From Algoriphagus yeomjeoni (GTDB lineage: Bacteria > Bacteroidota > Bacteroidia > Cytophagales > Cyclobacteriaceae), in NCBI RefSeq assembly GCF_003259505.1, contig NZ_QLLK01000004.1, positions 62,001-126,000 of the forward strand: a stretch of 64,000 bases of DNA, given 5' to 3'. How positions within the stretch are numbered: the stretch's first letter is position 1; every line of letters starts with the position of its first letter. The notes beneath the pieces are model-generated. The model was not told the origin of the DNA and did no database searches. It worked only from the letters and a program-made list of their open reading frames with translations. Of the stretch, positions 17,618 to 25,560 are shown piece after piece. The position numbers were made by a program, and so were the translations under genes.

Positions 17618-19663
17618 TTAAATTCTTCCAGCTTCTCCAGCCAACTCCTCATTCTCATCTGCTAAGCCTGCTTCAATAAATTCAGCAATTTCAGTGTTTC
17701 TTTCTTGTCCATTTGCAAGCAAAACCCCCAATGCAATCATCACTCCGATACGGGTTCCCACTTTTTTAGCGGCAGTATTGAATAGAGGAGCTAATTCCTC
17801 ATAGCTCACTTCCTCTGCTAATTTTGCAATGTCTGCTCTAGCTGCAGCCAATTTATCACCGGAAAGGTTAGTGTATTTCTTCGCAATTTTCTGAATCTCA
17901 TTGATCGCAGAGCGCTGTCCTTGAGGCTGTCCTCCACCTTGGTTTTGTTGCTTTGCAGGTTGATTTTGTGGTGCAGAAGAAACTGGAGCTTGCTTTGCCC
18001 AGGAATCTCTCAAGCCCACCGTCTTGTTGAATACCAGGTTCTCTGCAGTAGAGTCCTTATCCAAAGTAAAATAGCCTAGCCTCTGAAATTGAAACTTATC
18101 ATCAAGTGTAGCATCTTTTAGAAATGGCTCTAAATAAGCTTCTTTGATAATTTTTAAGGAATCTGGATTGACGAATTCCATGAAATTCTTATCCTCATGA
18201 CTATCTGGAGCTTCATCCAAAAACAATCGGTCGTATTCTCTAACTTCCGCCTTAATAGCATGTTGGATAGACACCCAATGAAGCGTTCCTTTTACTTTTC
18301 TAATACTAGCTTCGGTACCAGATCCGGATTTTGAATCCAAGTCAGCAGTACAATGAATTTCAGTAATGTTACCCGCAGCATCTTTCACCACAGACTCACC
18401 TTTGATGATATAGGCACTTTTCAGACGAACCTCATTTCCCAAAGTCAAACGGAAAAACTTGCTTCCAGCTTCTTCTTTGAAATCTTCGCGCTCTATGTAA
18501 AGTTCTCCAGAGAATGGTAAATCATGTGTTCCTGAGTTAGGATCTTCTGGATTGTTTTCTGCAGAAAGGATTTCTGTTTTTCCAGCTGGATAATTGGTAA
18601 TCACCAATTTCACGGGATCCAAAACGCCCATCACTCGGGTAGCTGTTTTGTTCAAATCTTCCCGGATACAGTATTCCAATAAGGAGACATCTGTAACTGA
18701 GTCACGCTTGGAGATTCCTGAAAGATCAGAGAATTTACGAATTGAATCAGGCGTATAACCCCTTCTTCTCAAACCTGAGATAGTAGGCATGCGTGGATCA
18801 TCCCAGCCCGATACAGTCTTGGTCTGAACCAGTTCAAGAAGCTTCCGCTTGCTCATTACGGTGTAGCTCAGGTTTCTTCTGGCAAATTCCCGCTGCTTTG
18901 GTCTCAGTTTAGCTGGGTCATAGATTTGATCCAAAAACCAATCGTATAACTCTCGGTGCATCTTGAATTCTAAGGTGCAAAGAGAATGTGAAATCTGCTC
19001 TACGTAATCAGACTCACCGTGAGCCCAGTCATACATAGGATAAATGCACCATTCAGTGCCTGTACGATGGTGTGCTTTGCGCACAATCCTATAAAGAAGA
19101 GGATCACGCATCAACATATTGGAAGAAGCCATGTCAATCTTAGCACGAAGCACATAGCTTCCTTGCTCAAATTCACCAGCCTTCATTCTTTCAAATAAAT
19201 CTAAGTTTTCCTCAACCGAACGATCCCGGAAAGGTCCAGCTACTCCGGGTGTTGTTGGTGTTCCTTTCTGCGTAGCCATAGCTTCTGCAGACTGCTGATC
19301 CACGTAGGCCTTACCTTCTTTGATCAGTTGAACTGCCCAGTCATAGAGCTGCTGGAAATAGTCTGAAGAGTAACATTCCGTTGCCCATTGAAATCCCAGC
19401 CATTGAATATCGCGCTTGATTGCGTCTACATATTCCTGCTCTTCCTTGCTTGGATTAGTGTCGTCAAAGCGAAGGTTAACGGGTGCATTGTGCATCTCAC
19501 CCAAACCGAAATTCAAGCAAATAGAAGCTGCGTGGCCAATATGTAAATAGCCATTCGGCTCGGGAGGAAAACGAAAACGAAGTTTGTCCGGAGAAAAGCC
19601 TGCGGCCAAATCGTCAGCAATGATTTGTTCTATGAAATTGAGTGAGTCTTTTTCTTCTGTCAT
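17618..19663 (-). CDS. glnS: glutaminyl-tRNA synthetase with C-terminal extension
   Basis: About 681 residues from the Met at 19663. Upstream in-frame codons to 19765 do not look coding, and MTEEKDSLNFIEQII is the expected family start. The class I motifs are YLHIGHA (HIGH) and VMSKRKL (KMSKS-like), with the GlnRS catalytic core and two anticodon-binding barrels. After about residue 570 comes a Gln/Gly-rich linker and a helical segment of roughly 90 residues (INEIQKIAKKY to the end) absent from the 550-residue E. coli type. That segment may help tRNA binding; it does not clearly match the YqeY domain of Deinococcus GlnRS. The enzyme charges tRNA-Gln in the cytoplasm. Confidence 0.94.
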   Translation of the reverse strand: MTEEKDSLNFIEQIIADDLAAGFSPDKLRFRFPPEPNGYLHIGHAASICLNFGLGEMHNAPVNLRFDDTNPSKEEQEYVDAIKRDIQWLGFQWATECYSSDYFQQLYDWAVQLIKEGKAYVDQQSAEAMATQKGTPTTPGVAGPFRDRSVEENLDLFERMKAGEFEQGSYVLRAKIDMASSNMLMRDPLLYRIVRKAHHRTGTEWCIYPMYDWAHGESDYVEQISHSLCTLEFKMHRELYDWFLDQIYDPAKLRPKQREFARRNLSYTVMSKRKLLELVQTKTVSGWDDPRMPTISGLRRRGYTPDSIRKFSDLSGISKRDSVTDVSLLEYCIREDLNKTATRVMGVLDPVKLVITNYPAGKTEILSAENNPEDPNSGTHDLPFSGELYIEREDFKEEAGSKFFRLTLGNEVRLKSAYIIKGESVVKDAAGNITEIHCTADLDSKSGSGTEASIRKVKGTLHWVSIQHAIKAEVREYDRLFLDEAPDSHEDKNFMEFVNPDSLKIIKEAYLEPFLKDATLDDKFQFQRLGYFTLDKDSTAENLVFNKTVGLRDSWAKQAPVSSAPQNQPAKQQNQGGGQPQGQRSAINEIQKIAKKYTNLSGDKLAAARADIAKLAEEVSYEELAPLFNTAAKKVGTRIGVMIALGVLLANGQERNTEIAEFIEAGLADENEELAGEAGRI

Positions 19664-19964
19664 GGGTAAAAATTGAATTTCAAAATTAAGGCAATTGACT
19701 TGAAAAGCAATTAATGAATGCTTCGGTTGTATCCAGAAAGGGTTGCAATGATTTAAAAATTGCAAGATTGAAATATTGAAAAATTAGCTCCAAGTGAGCA
19801 ATAGGTTAAAAATGCCTAATGTATCAAATTGAAGTACTCACCACCGAGAATGTCGTTAATCCAACTTCATAAATCGAAAATACTATTGCGTGGTATTTCT
19901 CATTTGAAATTTCTGACTTTACCCGGAGGCATGGCCTTTGTTTATTTTCCCCAAAAAAACACAT
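19664..19964. other. divergent intergenic region glnS/GH3
   Basis: About 300 bp of AT-rich sequence between two divergent genes. It must hold both promoters, but I cannot pick a convincing -33/-7 pair. The leftmost part can be read as a continuation of the glnS frame, and the rightmost 27 bases extend the GH3 frame from a TTG; I regard neither as translated. Confidence 0.5.
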
Positions 19965-21485
19965 ATGGCCATACTAGGTAAGCTCGTAAAAGCGGGAATT
20001 GACATTACTTCAAAACTACAATTTGCAGAAGACACACCTGAAGTCTCTCAAGAAAAACAGCTTCGAGAGCTTCTTACTGAAGCCAAAAACACAGCCTTTG
20101 GAAAGTATTATGGATTTGAAGATATCCTGAAATCTGAAGATCCTGTTTCTTCATTTAGAAAAGAAGTTCCAATATTCAATTACCAGACCATGCATGAGCA
20201 ATGGTGGGCTAGGCAGGAGCGATTGAATGATATTACTTGGCCAGGCAAACCTGATTTCTTTGCTCGTAGCAGTGGAACGACTGGTAAAAGCAGCAAAAGA
20301 ATTCCGATAACCAAGGAATTCATGGCTTCTATGCGGTCAGTTGGATCTTCCATGATTAACTCTCTTCATGAATTCGATTTTCCAGAATCACTTTTTGAAT
20401 CTGAAGTCTTGATGTTGAGCAGCTCGGCAAACTTGGATGAAAATGAGCAGGGCTTCAAGGAAGGTGAGATTTCAGGAATCAATGTGAGCAATTTCCCCGA
20501 TTGGTACGACATTTTCTACAGACCGGGAAAAGACATTGCGGCCATTTCTGACTGGGATGAACGCGTAAATGCAATTGCAGAACAAGCTCCCGGATGGAAT
20601 ATTGGAGCTATTGCAGGAATTCCCTCTTGGGTTTTGTTGATGCTGAAGCGTATCATTGAGCGCCATCAACTTAAAAGCATACATGACATTTGGCCAAACT
20701 TGCAGGTGTATGCCACAGGAGGAGTTGCATTTGAAACCTACCGGGAGGATTTCGAAGCGGTATGTGAAACTCCACTTACAATCTTGGATACCTACTTAGC
20801 CTCAGAGGGATTTATCGCCTATACCAGCAAGCCTGATACTATGGCAATGAAACTAGCTTTGAATCACGGTTACTTTTTTGAATTTATACCCTTTGATGAG
20901 CGAGGAATAAACGAGACTGGAGACTTACTGAGTAATCCTTTGGTGTTGGGAATTGATGAAGTAGAAGTAGGGAAGGAGTATGTATTGATATTAAGCTCCT
21001 GTGCTGGTGCTTGGCGGTATGCAATTGGAGATGTAATCCGATTTGAAAGTCTCAACCCGCCACAAATAAAGATCACTGGAAGAACCAAATTCTTTCTCAA
21101 TGTAGTTGGATCCCAGCTTTCGGAAGAGAAAATGGATAAGGCTATTTTGGAATTAGCTGAGGCAAACAAAACAACTATCAACGAGTATATGGTGGGAGCC
21201 ATAAAAAATGAAGCAGGTGATTACATCCATCAATGGGTGTTAGTATCTGAGGTTAAACCAAGTGGATTAGCTAATAAATTGGATGAGCTGTTGAAATCAG
21301 CCAATAAAAATTATGCGGTAGCCAGATCCAAAGCACTTAAGGGAATAGATGTGAAGGTGATATCCAAGGATCAGTATACCAGTTATTTATCTGCTACCAA
21401 TAAAAAAGGAGGACAGACGAAAACTCCTAAAGTCATGAAAACTGAAAAAATGAATGCCTTACTTGAGTTTATATCTCAACCTTAG
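19965..21485 (+). CDS. GH3 auxin-responsive-like acyl-adenylating enzyme
   Basis: About 506 residues from ATG at 19965 (MAILGKLVKAG); an upstream TTG is in frame but less likely. The protein matches the GH3 superfamily: the ATP motif FFARSSGTTGKSSKRIP, a mid-protein YATGGVAFETY, and the C-terminal domain after YAIGDVIRF with ITGRTKFFLNVVG. Plant GH3 enzymes adenylate a carboxylic acid and join it to an amino acid. Bacterial members are common in Bacteroidota but their substrates are not established. The 3' end overlaps the convergent HEXXH gene by 17 bp. Confidence 0.88.
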   Translation: MAILGKLVKAGIDITSKLQFAEDTPEVSQEKQLRELLTEAKNTAFGKYYGFEDILKSEDPVSSFRKEVPIFNYQTMHEQWWARQERLNDITWPGKPDFFARSSGTTGKSSKRIPITKEFMASMRSVGSSMINSLHEFDFPESLFESEVLMLSSSANLDENEQGFKEGEISGINVSNFPDWYDIFYRPGKDIAAISDWDERVNAIAEQAPGWNIGAIAGIPSWVLLMLKRIIERHQLKSIHDIWPNLQVYATGGVAFETYREDFEAVCETPLTILDTYLASEGFIAYTSKPDTMAMKLALNHGYFFEFIPFDERGINETGDLLSNPLVLGIDEVEVGKEYVLILSSCAGAWRYAIGDVIRFESLNPPQIKITGRTKFFLNVVGSQLSEEKMDKAILELAEANKTTINEYMVGAIKNEAGDYIHQWVLVSEVKPSGLANKLDELLKSANKNYAVARSKALKGIDVKVISKDQYTSYLSATNKKGGQTKTPKVMKTEKMNALLEFISQP

Positions 21486-22134
21486 GTAAAACAGGCACTA
21501 GTTCATCTGGGCAAAGTTCAGCGCCACGAATAGTCATGTAGAATTTTTTGATCTGATCCTGATATGCCGGAGAAATAAAATCGTTTTCAAGTATATATTT
21601 TTTGGCAGCAATCACATCCTTTCGGAAACCGTGCCGAATCGCAATGCTATCCGCTTCATGTTCCCGCTCGCGTTTGTATTTATCGGAAAGCACGTAGCGA
21701 ATTCCATAAGCAATCATACCAGCATTGGAATGATTTTCATAATCCACAATGTGTCCAAGTTCATGTGCAAACCAACCACGCAATACATTCTCAGGTAAAT
21801 CAGCTATGTATAGATCATCTGAGTCAAGTACTTTTTCAGCTACATCTAACTTATACTGTCGGTTTTTCCCAAAAATATCACTGAGATTAATCACCGGCTG
21901 AGCCTGCATAGTAGAGCTGCCTAGGTTGCTTTGAATGACATCAAATCCATAGCTGTGGAGTTCCTTATACTGCTGCCAAACATCGAGAAAGGCTTTTCTG
22001 ATATTTTCATTGATTCCTGCAGAAAAAGTAGGAGAGCTGGTGTTCTTTACGCGGGTTTTCTCAAGACTGAATGATATACCAATCAAAACGGATACGATGA
22101 TTAATCCACCAATAATTTTGTATTTGTGTCGCAT
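21469..22134 (-). CDS. membrane-anchored HEXXH metallopeptidase-like protein
   Basis: A 221-residue protein with one N-terminal membrane segment (about 8-24). The zinc motif WFAHELGHIVDYE (HEXXH) is followed about 30 residues later by REREHEADSIA, whose Glu fits the third zinc ligand of gluzincins (as in M48/M56-like families). The protein is shorter than M48 peptidases such as HtpX, so it is a compact exported relative. Its last 17 bp overlap the end of the convergent GH3 gene. Confidence 0.78.
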   Translation of the reverse strand: MRHKYKIIGGLIIVSVLIGISFSLEKTRVKNTSSPTFSAGINENIRKAFLDVWQQYKELHSYGFDVIQSNLGSSTMQAQPVINLSDIFGKNRQYKLDVAEKVLDSDDLYIADLPENVLRGWFAHELGHIVDYENHSNAGMIAYGIRYVLSDKYKREREHEADSIAIRHGFRKDVIAAKKYILENDFISPAYQDQIKKFYMTIRGAELCPDELVPVLPKVEI

Positions 22135-22436
22135 TACTATCTATTTAAACAAAGAACATACCAGAGGTCTTTTGGTTTTATAAAGTAAAATATCATATAC
22201 ATGAAGTATGAATTCAATTTGTCTATACACTAGGTCTTTTCTCTTTTTGTTTTTCACAAACACGGAAATGACACCCTTTTATTCTTCTGCACTTTAGCAA
22301 ACTCAGTGTCTAGAGATTTTTAGTTAAGAATAGAAGGCTGTGCAATAAGAGGCCAATCGAACATAAATTCCTTTATCCATAAAAAAGCCCAGGCAATCAA
22401 ACCCGGGCCTTTCAACTCTAATCAACTCAACTAAAC
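22135..22436. other. intergenic region upstream of HEXXH gene
   Basis: About 300 AT-rich bases between two leftward genes. The only structure I can support is the terminator of the CHRD gene at 22381-22412; the rest would contain the promoter of the HEXXH gene. Confidence 0.5.
22381..22412 (-). terminator. terminator of CHRD lipoprotein gene
   Basis: On the minus strand a 7-position stem (GCCCGGG against CCTGGGC, one mismatch) with an 8-nt loop is followed by six T residues. It lies 25 bp beyond the stop codon. Confidence 0.85.
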
Positions 22437-24026
22437 TTAGTTTGCGTTACTTCCGATATTTCCCTGAGCTACCACTACTCCAAGTTCAGCCATAGAAAGA
22501 TGTACATTTACGTAGCCGTTGTACATCAACAACTGATCGTAAGTAATGGCTGTCATATCATCTAAAGCAACAATATTCGTCATACTCATTCCTGAATTAC
22601 CATCTACCGGAGTAAAGGTTACTTTAATACCTCCGCCCATGGCTGCTGTATTTTCATGAATGTGAGCTGGATGTTCGCTTCCTGGAATTGTATTTTGTAC
22701 TTCCAAAGTTGCTAGTGTTGTACCATTTACTCTTTCTTGGAACGTCACCATTCCACTGATTCCCGGTACATCTTTTTCACCCAAAACATACATTTTAGAT
22801 TCGCCAGTCAACTCATTTTGTCCTATATCACCCTGAGCAACTAAGGTAGATAAGGCATCTGCAGAAAGGTGTACATTGATGTATCCGTTGAAATCCATCA
22901 GATCATCGTATCCAACCATCGTCTCATCGTCCAACATGGCAAAATTCGTTTGACTCATTCCGGTTGCTCCGTTTACTGGGTTAAATGTGAATAGTATTCC
23001 ACCACCTTGAAGAGCTGTATTTGCGTGAATATGTGCAGGATGCATTTCATCTTCTGGGGTATTCATTAATTCTAATATTGCCAAAGCTTCACCGTTCATA
23101 CGCTCTTTAAATGTCGCAGTACCGCTGATTCCATCTACAGCTTTTTCGCCTAAATCATAAACCTTTTCTACGCCTGTTAATTCGTTTTGTCCTATGTCGC
23201 CCTGAGCAACTAAAGTTGACAATTCGTCTACCGAAAGGTGAATATTTATATATCCGTCAAATTCCAGCAATTCATCATAGGTAATAGGAGTATTTTCATC
23301 CAACATTGCGATGTTGGTGACACTCATACCAGAAGTCCCATCTACAGGGGTGAAAGTAACTGCAATTCCACCACCTTCGGCAGCAGTATTAAAATGGATG
23401 TGTCCTGGGTGCATTCCACCGTCAGGAGTACCGTTAAGCATGATTTTAACCAAGGTCTCATCATTTTTACGCTGACTGAATGTAGCTGTACCAGAGATAC
23501 CAACCACATCTTTTGTACCTAAATCATAGGTCTTAGACTCACCGGTGAGCACATTTTCTCCAATATCACCCTGAGCAACCAGCGTGCTAAGATCTGATGC
23601 TGAAGCGTGCACATTGATGTAGCCATCGAAGTTTATCAATTGGGAATAGGAGATAGCAGAGCCATCATCCAAGGTATTGACTGTCACGGAGCTCATTCCT
23701 GTGCCGCCTATTACAGTACCTAGAGTCAGTGCAATATCGCCACCTTCTGCAGCAGTATTAAAGTGAATGTGGGCTGGATGCATACCACCTGACGGCGTGC
23801 CTGAGAGCATCAAGTTGATTGTCGTCGTGTTATCGTCATTTTCGATAAACTCCGCCTTACCGGAAATACCTGGGTTGGAAACGGATGCTAAATCGAATGT
23901 TGTGGTCATGCCAGTTGGCATTGGCATAGGCATGGGTTCATTGTCGTCGTCGTTACAGCTAAAAAGAATAGCTGAAAAGAGTAATAAAATCCCTCCAAAG
24001 AGATGTTTTGAATAATTCATAATCAT
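22437..24026 (-). CDS. four-repeat CHRD domain lipoprotein
   Basis: A 529-residue protein with a lipobox FSC followed by an Asp-rich stretch and a Met-Pro repeat (MPMPMPTGM). The remainder is four tandem CHRD domains of about 115-120 residues. Each opens with a DLG..(V/P)GISG-type phrase, contains HPAHIH.NTA (HPGHIH in repeat 2), and ends YINVHLS...LSTLVAQGDIGQNELTG or close variants. The CHRD fold is a beta-sandwich with unknown ligand. The conserved His pairs in every repeat could bind a metal. It is followed by a strong terminator, so it is probably monocistronic. Confidence 0.88.
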   Translation of the reverse strand: MIMNYSKHLFGGILLLFSAILFSCNDDDNEPMPMPMPTGMTTTFDLASVSNPGISGKAEFIENDDNTTTINLMLSGTPSGGMHPAHIHFNTAAEGGDIALTLGTVIGGTGMSSVTVNTLDDGSAISYSQLINFDGYINVHASASDLSTLVAQGDIGENVLTGESKTYDLGTKDVVGISGTATFSQRKNDETLVKIMLNGTPDGGMHPGHIHFNTAAEGGGIAVTFTPVDGTSGMSVTNIAMLDENTPITYDELLEFDGYINIHLSVDELSTLVAQGDIGQNELTGVEKVYDLGEKAVDGISGTATFKERMNGEALAILELMNTPEDEMHPAHIHANTALQGGGILFTFNPVNGATGMSQTNFAMLDDETMVGYDDLMDFNGYINVHLSADALSTLVAQGDIGQNELTGESKMYVLGEKDVPGISGMVTFQERVNGTTLATLEVQNTIPGSEHPAHIHENTAAMGGGIKVTFTPVDGNSGMSMTNIVALDDMTAITYDQLLMYNGYVNVHLSMAELGVVVAQGNIGSNAN

Positions 24027-24328
24027 TGAGGTTAGTTAAAATTGATTCTGATTAATGCTTCCAAATTGTTTGGTTGCATTTTTAGCTACGAAGTGAGTAT
24101 CCGCATTGGATTGCTTGGTTCTTTATTTTCTCAAAAAATCAAGTAGGGAGGGGGGAGGTTTTTACTAGCGTGTAGCAGAAAATTAAAAAGTATTCAACGA
24201 AGCGACAGCTTGAAAGCCCCAGTTCTTAGAAAAATCTAAACTGGGGTTTAAGCATTTTCTAACATTTAGAGTTATAGTATATAGGTTAGATATACTGGTG
24301 GAAAATGTTTGAGGCAAATAGTTGACAT
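24027..24328. other. intergenic region upstream of CHRD gene
   Basis: About 300 bp containing the hairpin at 24214-24249, which ends transcription of the small gene to its right, and presumably the CHRD promoter to its left. No further structure or ORF is supported. Confidence 0.5.
24214..24249 (-). terminator. terminator of the 71-residue protein gene
   Basis: An 11-bp stem (CCCCAGTT paired with AACTGGGG plus flanking A/T pairs) with a loop of about 14 nt lies downstream of the minus-strand gene ending at 24329. A poor T-tract (CTTTC) follows. Confidence 0.6.
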
Positions 24329-24544
24329 CTAATCCACTGACCTATTTCCCCCGGTATTATTGGAAGAAAAACATCTGATTTTATGAACTAATCCGCTACT
24401 ATTTAGCCAATAATCCAACTCTTGTGATTCTGACCCATCGAGCAGTGCTTGCGCTTTTTTATATTCCTTTTCCAACAAACTGGAGTCAAAGCTTACTTTT
24501 TCAAGGATAGTTTTGTAATAGTTAAGAAATGATCCTTTTTCCAT
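24329..24544 (-). CDS. small protein of unknown function linked to Hsp20
   Basis: A 71-residue protein. The core YYKTILEKVSFDSSLLEKEYKKA looks like a small conserved helical family that I associate with Bacteroidota, though I cannot name it. It follows the hsp20 gene on the same strand after 97 bp that contain a hairpin, so the two may be co-regulated. It has no signal peptide. A role in stress response is a guess from the neighbour. Confidence 0.65.
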   Translation of the reverse strand: MEKGSFLNYYKTILEKVSFDSSLLEKEYKKAQALLDGSESQELDYWLNSSGLVHKIRCFSSNNTGGNRSVD

Positions 24545-24610
24545 TTTTCTTAAATTTTTGTTAGTGAAAAATCTTCCTCAGGTTCAGAAATAAGATTTAA
24601 AACAAGTGAA

Positions 24611-24632
24611 GGCAACCTCAGTTGAGGTTGCC
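24611..24632 (-). terminator. hairpin after hsp20
   Basis: A near-perfect 10-bp stem (GGCAACCTCA paired with TGAGGTTGCC) starts 9 bp after the hsp20 stop. The following minus-strand bases (TTCACTTGTTTT) are only moderately T-rich, so partial read-through into the small downstream gene is possible. Confidence 0.65.
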
Positions 24633-24641
24633 TGGTAAATT

Positions 24642-25100
24642 TTAAGAAATTTGAATGGTCTTAACGGGCTTCTTCTTAGCTTCCTCGCGCTTTGGAATAA
24701 TCAATCGAAGTACTCCGTCTTGATAAGTCGCTTCAATCTTGTCATTTTCTACAGTATTAGGCAAATAGAATGAGCGCCTAAATGATTGATAGCTGAACTC
24801 TTTGCGTGCGTAGCTTGCTGACTCGTCATGATTTTCAGATGTTGTCGAAGCTTCAGCTTGAATGGTCAGCGTATTATTATCAAGCTCTACTCTGAAGTCT
24901 TCTTTTTTCATACCAGGCACAGCCATTTCGACCTTGAAATCACTATCCGTTTCCAGAATATTCACACTAGGAAGTGTATTTTGGCTGTTGCTTCTGCCAA
25001 TCCCGGCTGAATCCAGCCAATTAAAAAAACCACCAGTTGGGAAGTCATCAAATAAGCTTGTAACTGGGCTATAACCGTTTCTTTTCATTAATGTGTTCAT
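24642..25100 (-). CDS. Hsp20/alpha-crystallin family small heat shock protein
   Basis: A 152-residue protein with the alpha-crystallin domain at about residues 45-140: VNILETDSDFKVEMAVPGMKKEDFRVELD at its start and the conserved YQDGVLRLIIPK (G-V-L motif) near its end. The C-terminal KTIQIS provides the I-x-I motif used in oligomer assembly. It is a cytosolic holdase chaperone that binds unfolding proteins. The gene is divergent from the M28 peptidase across 460 bp and precedes a small conserved gene. Confidence 0.93.
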   Translation of the reverse strand: MNTLMKRNGYSPVTSLFDDFPTGGFFNWLDSAGIGRSNSQNTLPSVNILETDSDFKVEMAVPGMKKEDFRVELDNNTLTIQAEASTTSENHDESASYARKEFSYQSFRRSFYLPNTVENDKIEATYQDGVLRLIIPKREEAKKKPVKTIQIS

Positions 25101-25560
25101 TGCTTTTACGTTTTAAGGATTAAACAAATAAACTGTCTTGATAGGTAATCCAGTTGCTAACCTTGGAGGATTACTGAATCAAGAAATTAATAAATTGAAC
25201 CGCGATTCGGGAGTAAAAAAACAAGTTATATGCCATCTGATCTGAAGAATATATTTTGTCACTTTTTTCTGAAAAAATGACAGATTTACCCAGAATTCAA
25301 GTGTGTAATTTGTCAGTTTTTCAAGCTGTTTTTCTATGAAACCACGTTTTCCTTTTACTTCAGAGCAAGAGATTTGGAGAAAAAATACGCAAAAAGAAGT
25401 TCAATGGAATTAGAAATTAGGATCATAATGATTCTGGAAGGTAAATCCCAAAAAGTAAGAGGTTTGCAAGAAACGGGTCTAATCATTCTTTACCTATTCA
25501 TTCCACTTTTAACCTTATCTTAATGCATCAAATTTAAAGATCTACTATACCTCCACCTCC
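25101..25560. other. divergent intergenic region hsp20/M28
   Basis: 460 bp of AT-rich DNA holding the promoters of both divergent genes. A possible 39-codon ORF at about 25404-25523 has no supporting features. I see no heat-shock inverted repeat that I would call with confidence. Confidence 0.5.

Noticed and set aside
22437..24026. CRISPR-like or satellite repeat array
   Set aside because: The periodicity of about 350 bp reflects four coding CHRD domains, not short direct repeats with spacers.
25404..25523. 39-codon ORF between hsp20 and the M28 gene
   Set aside because: Random-looking composition, no sign of conservation or signal, and it lies in a promoter region.
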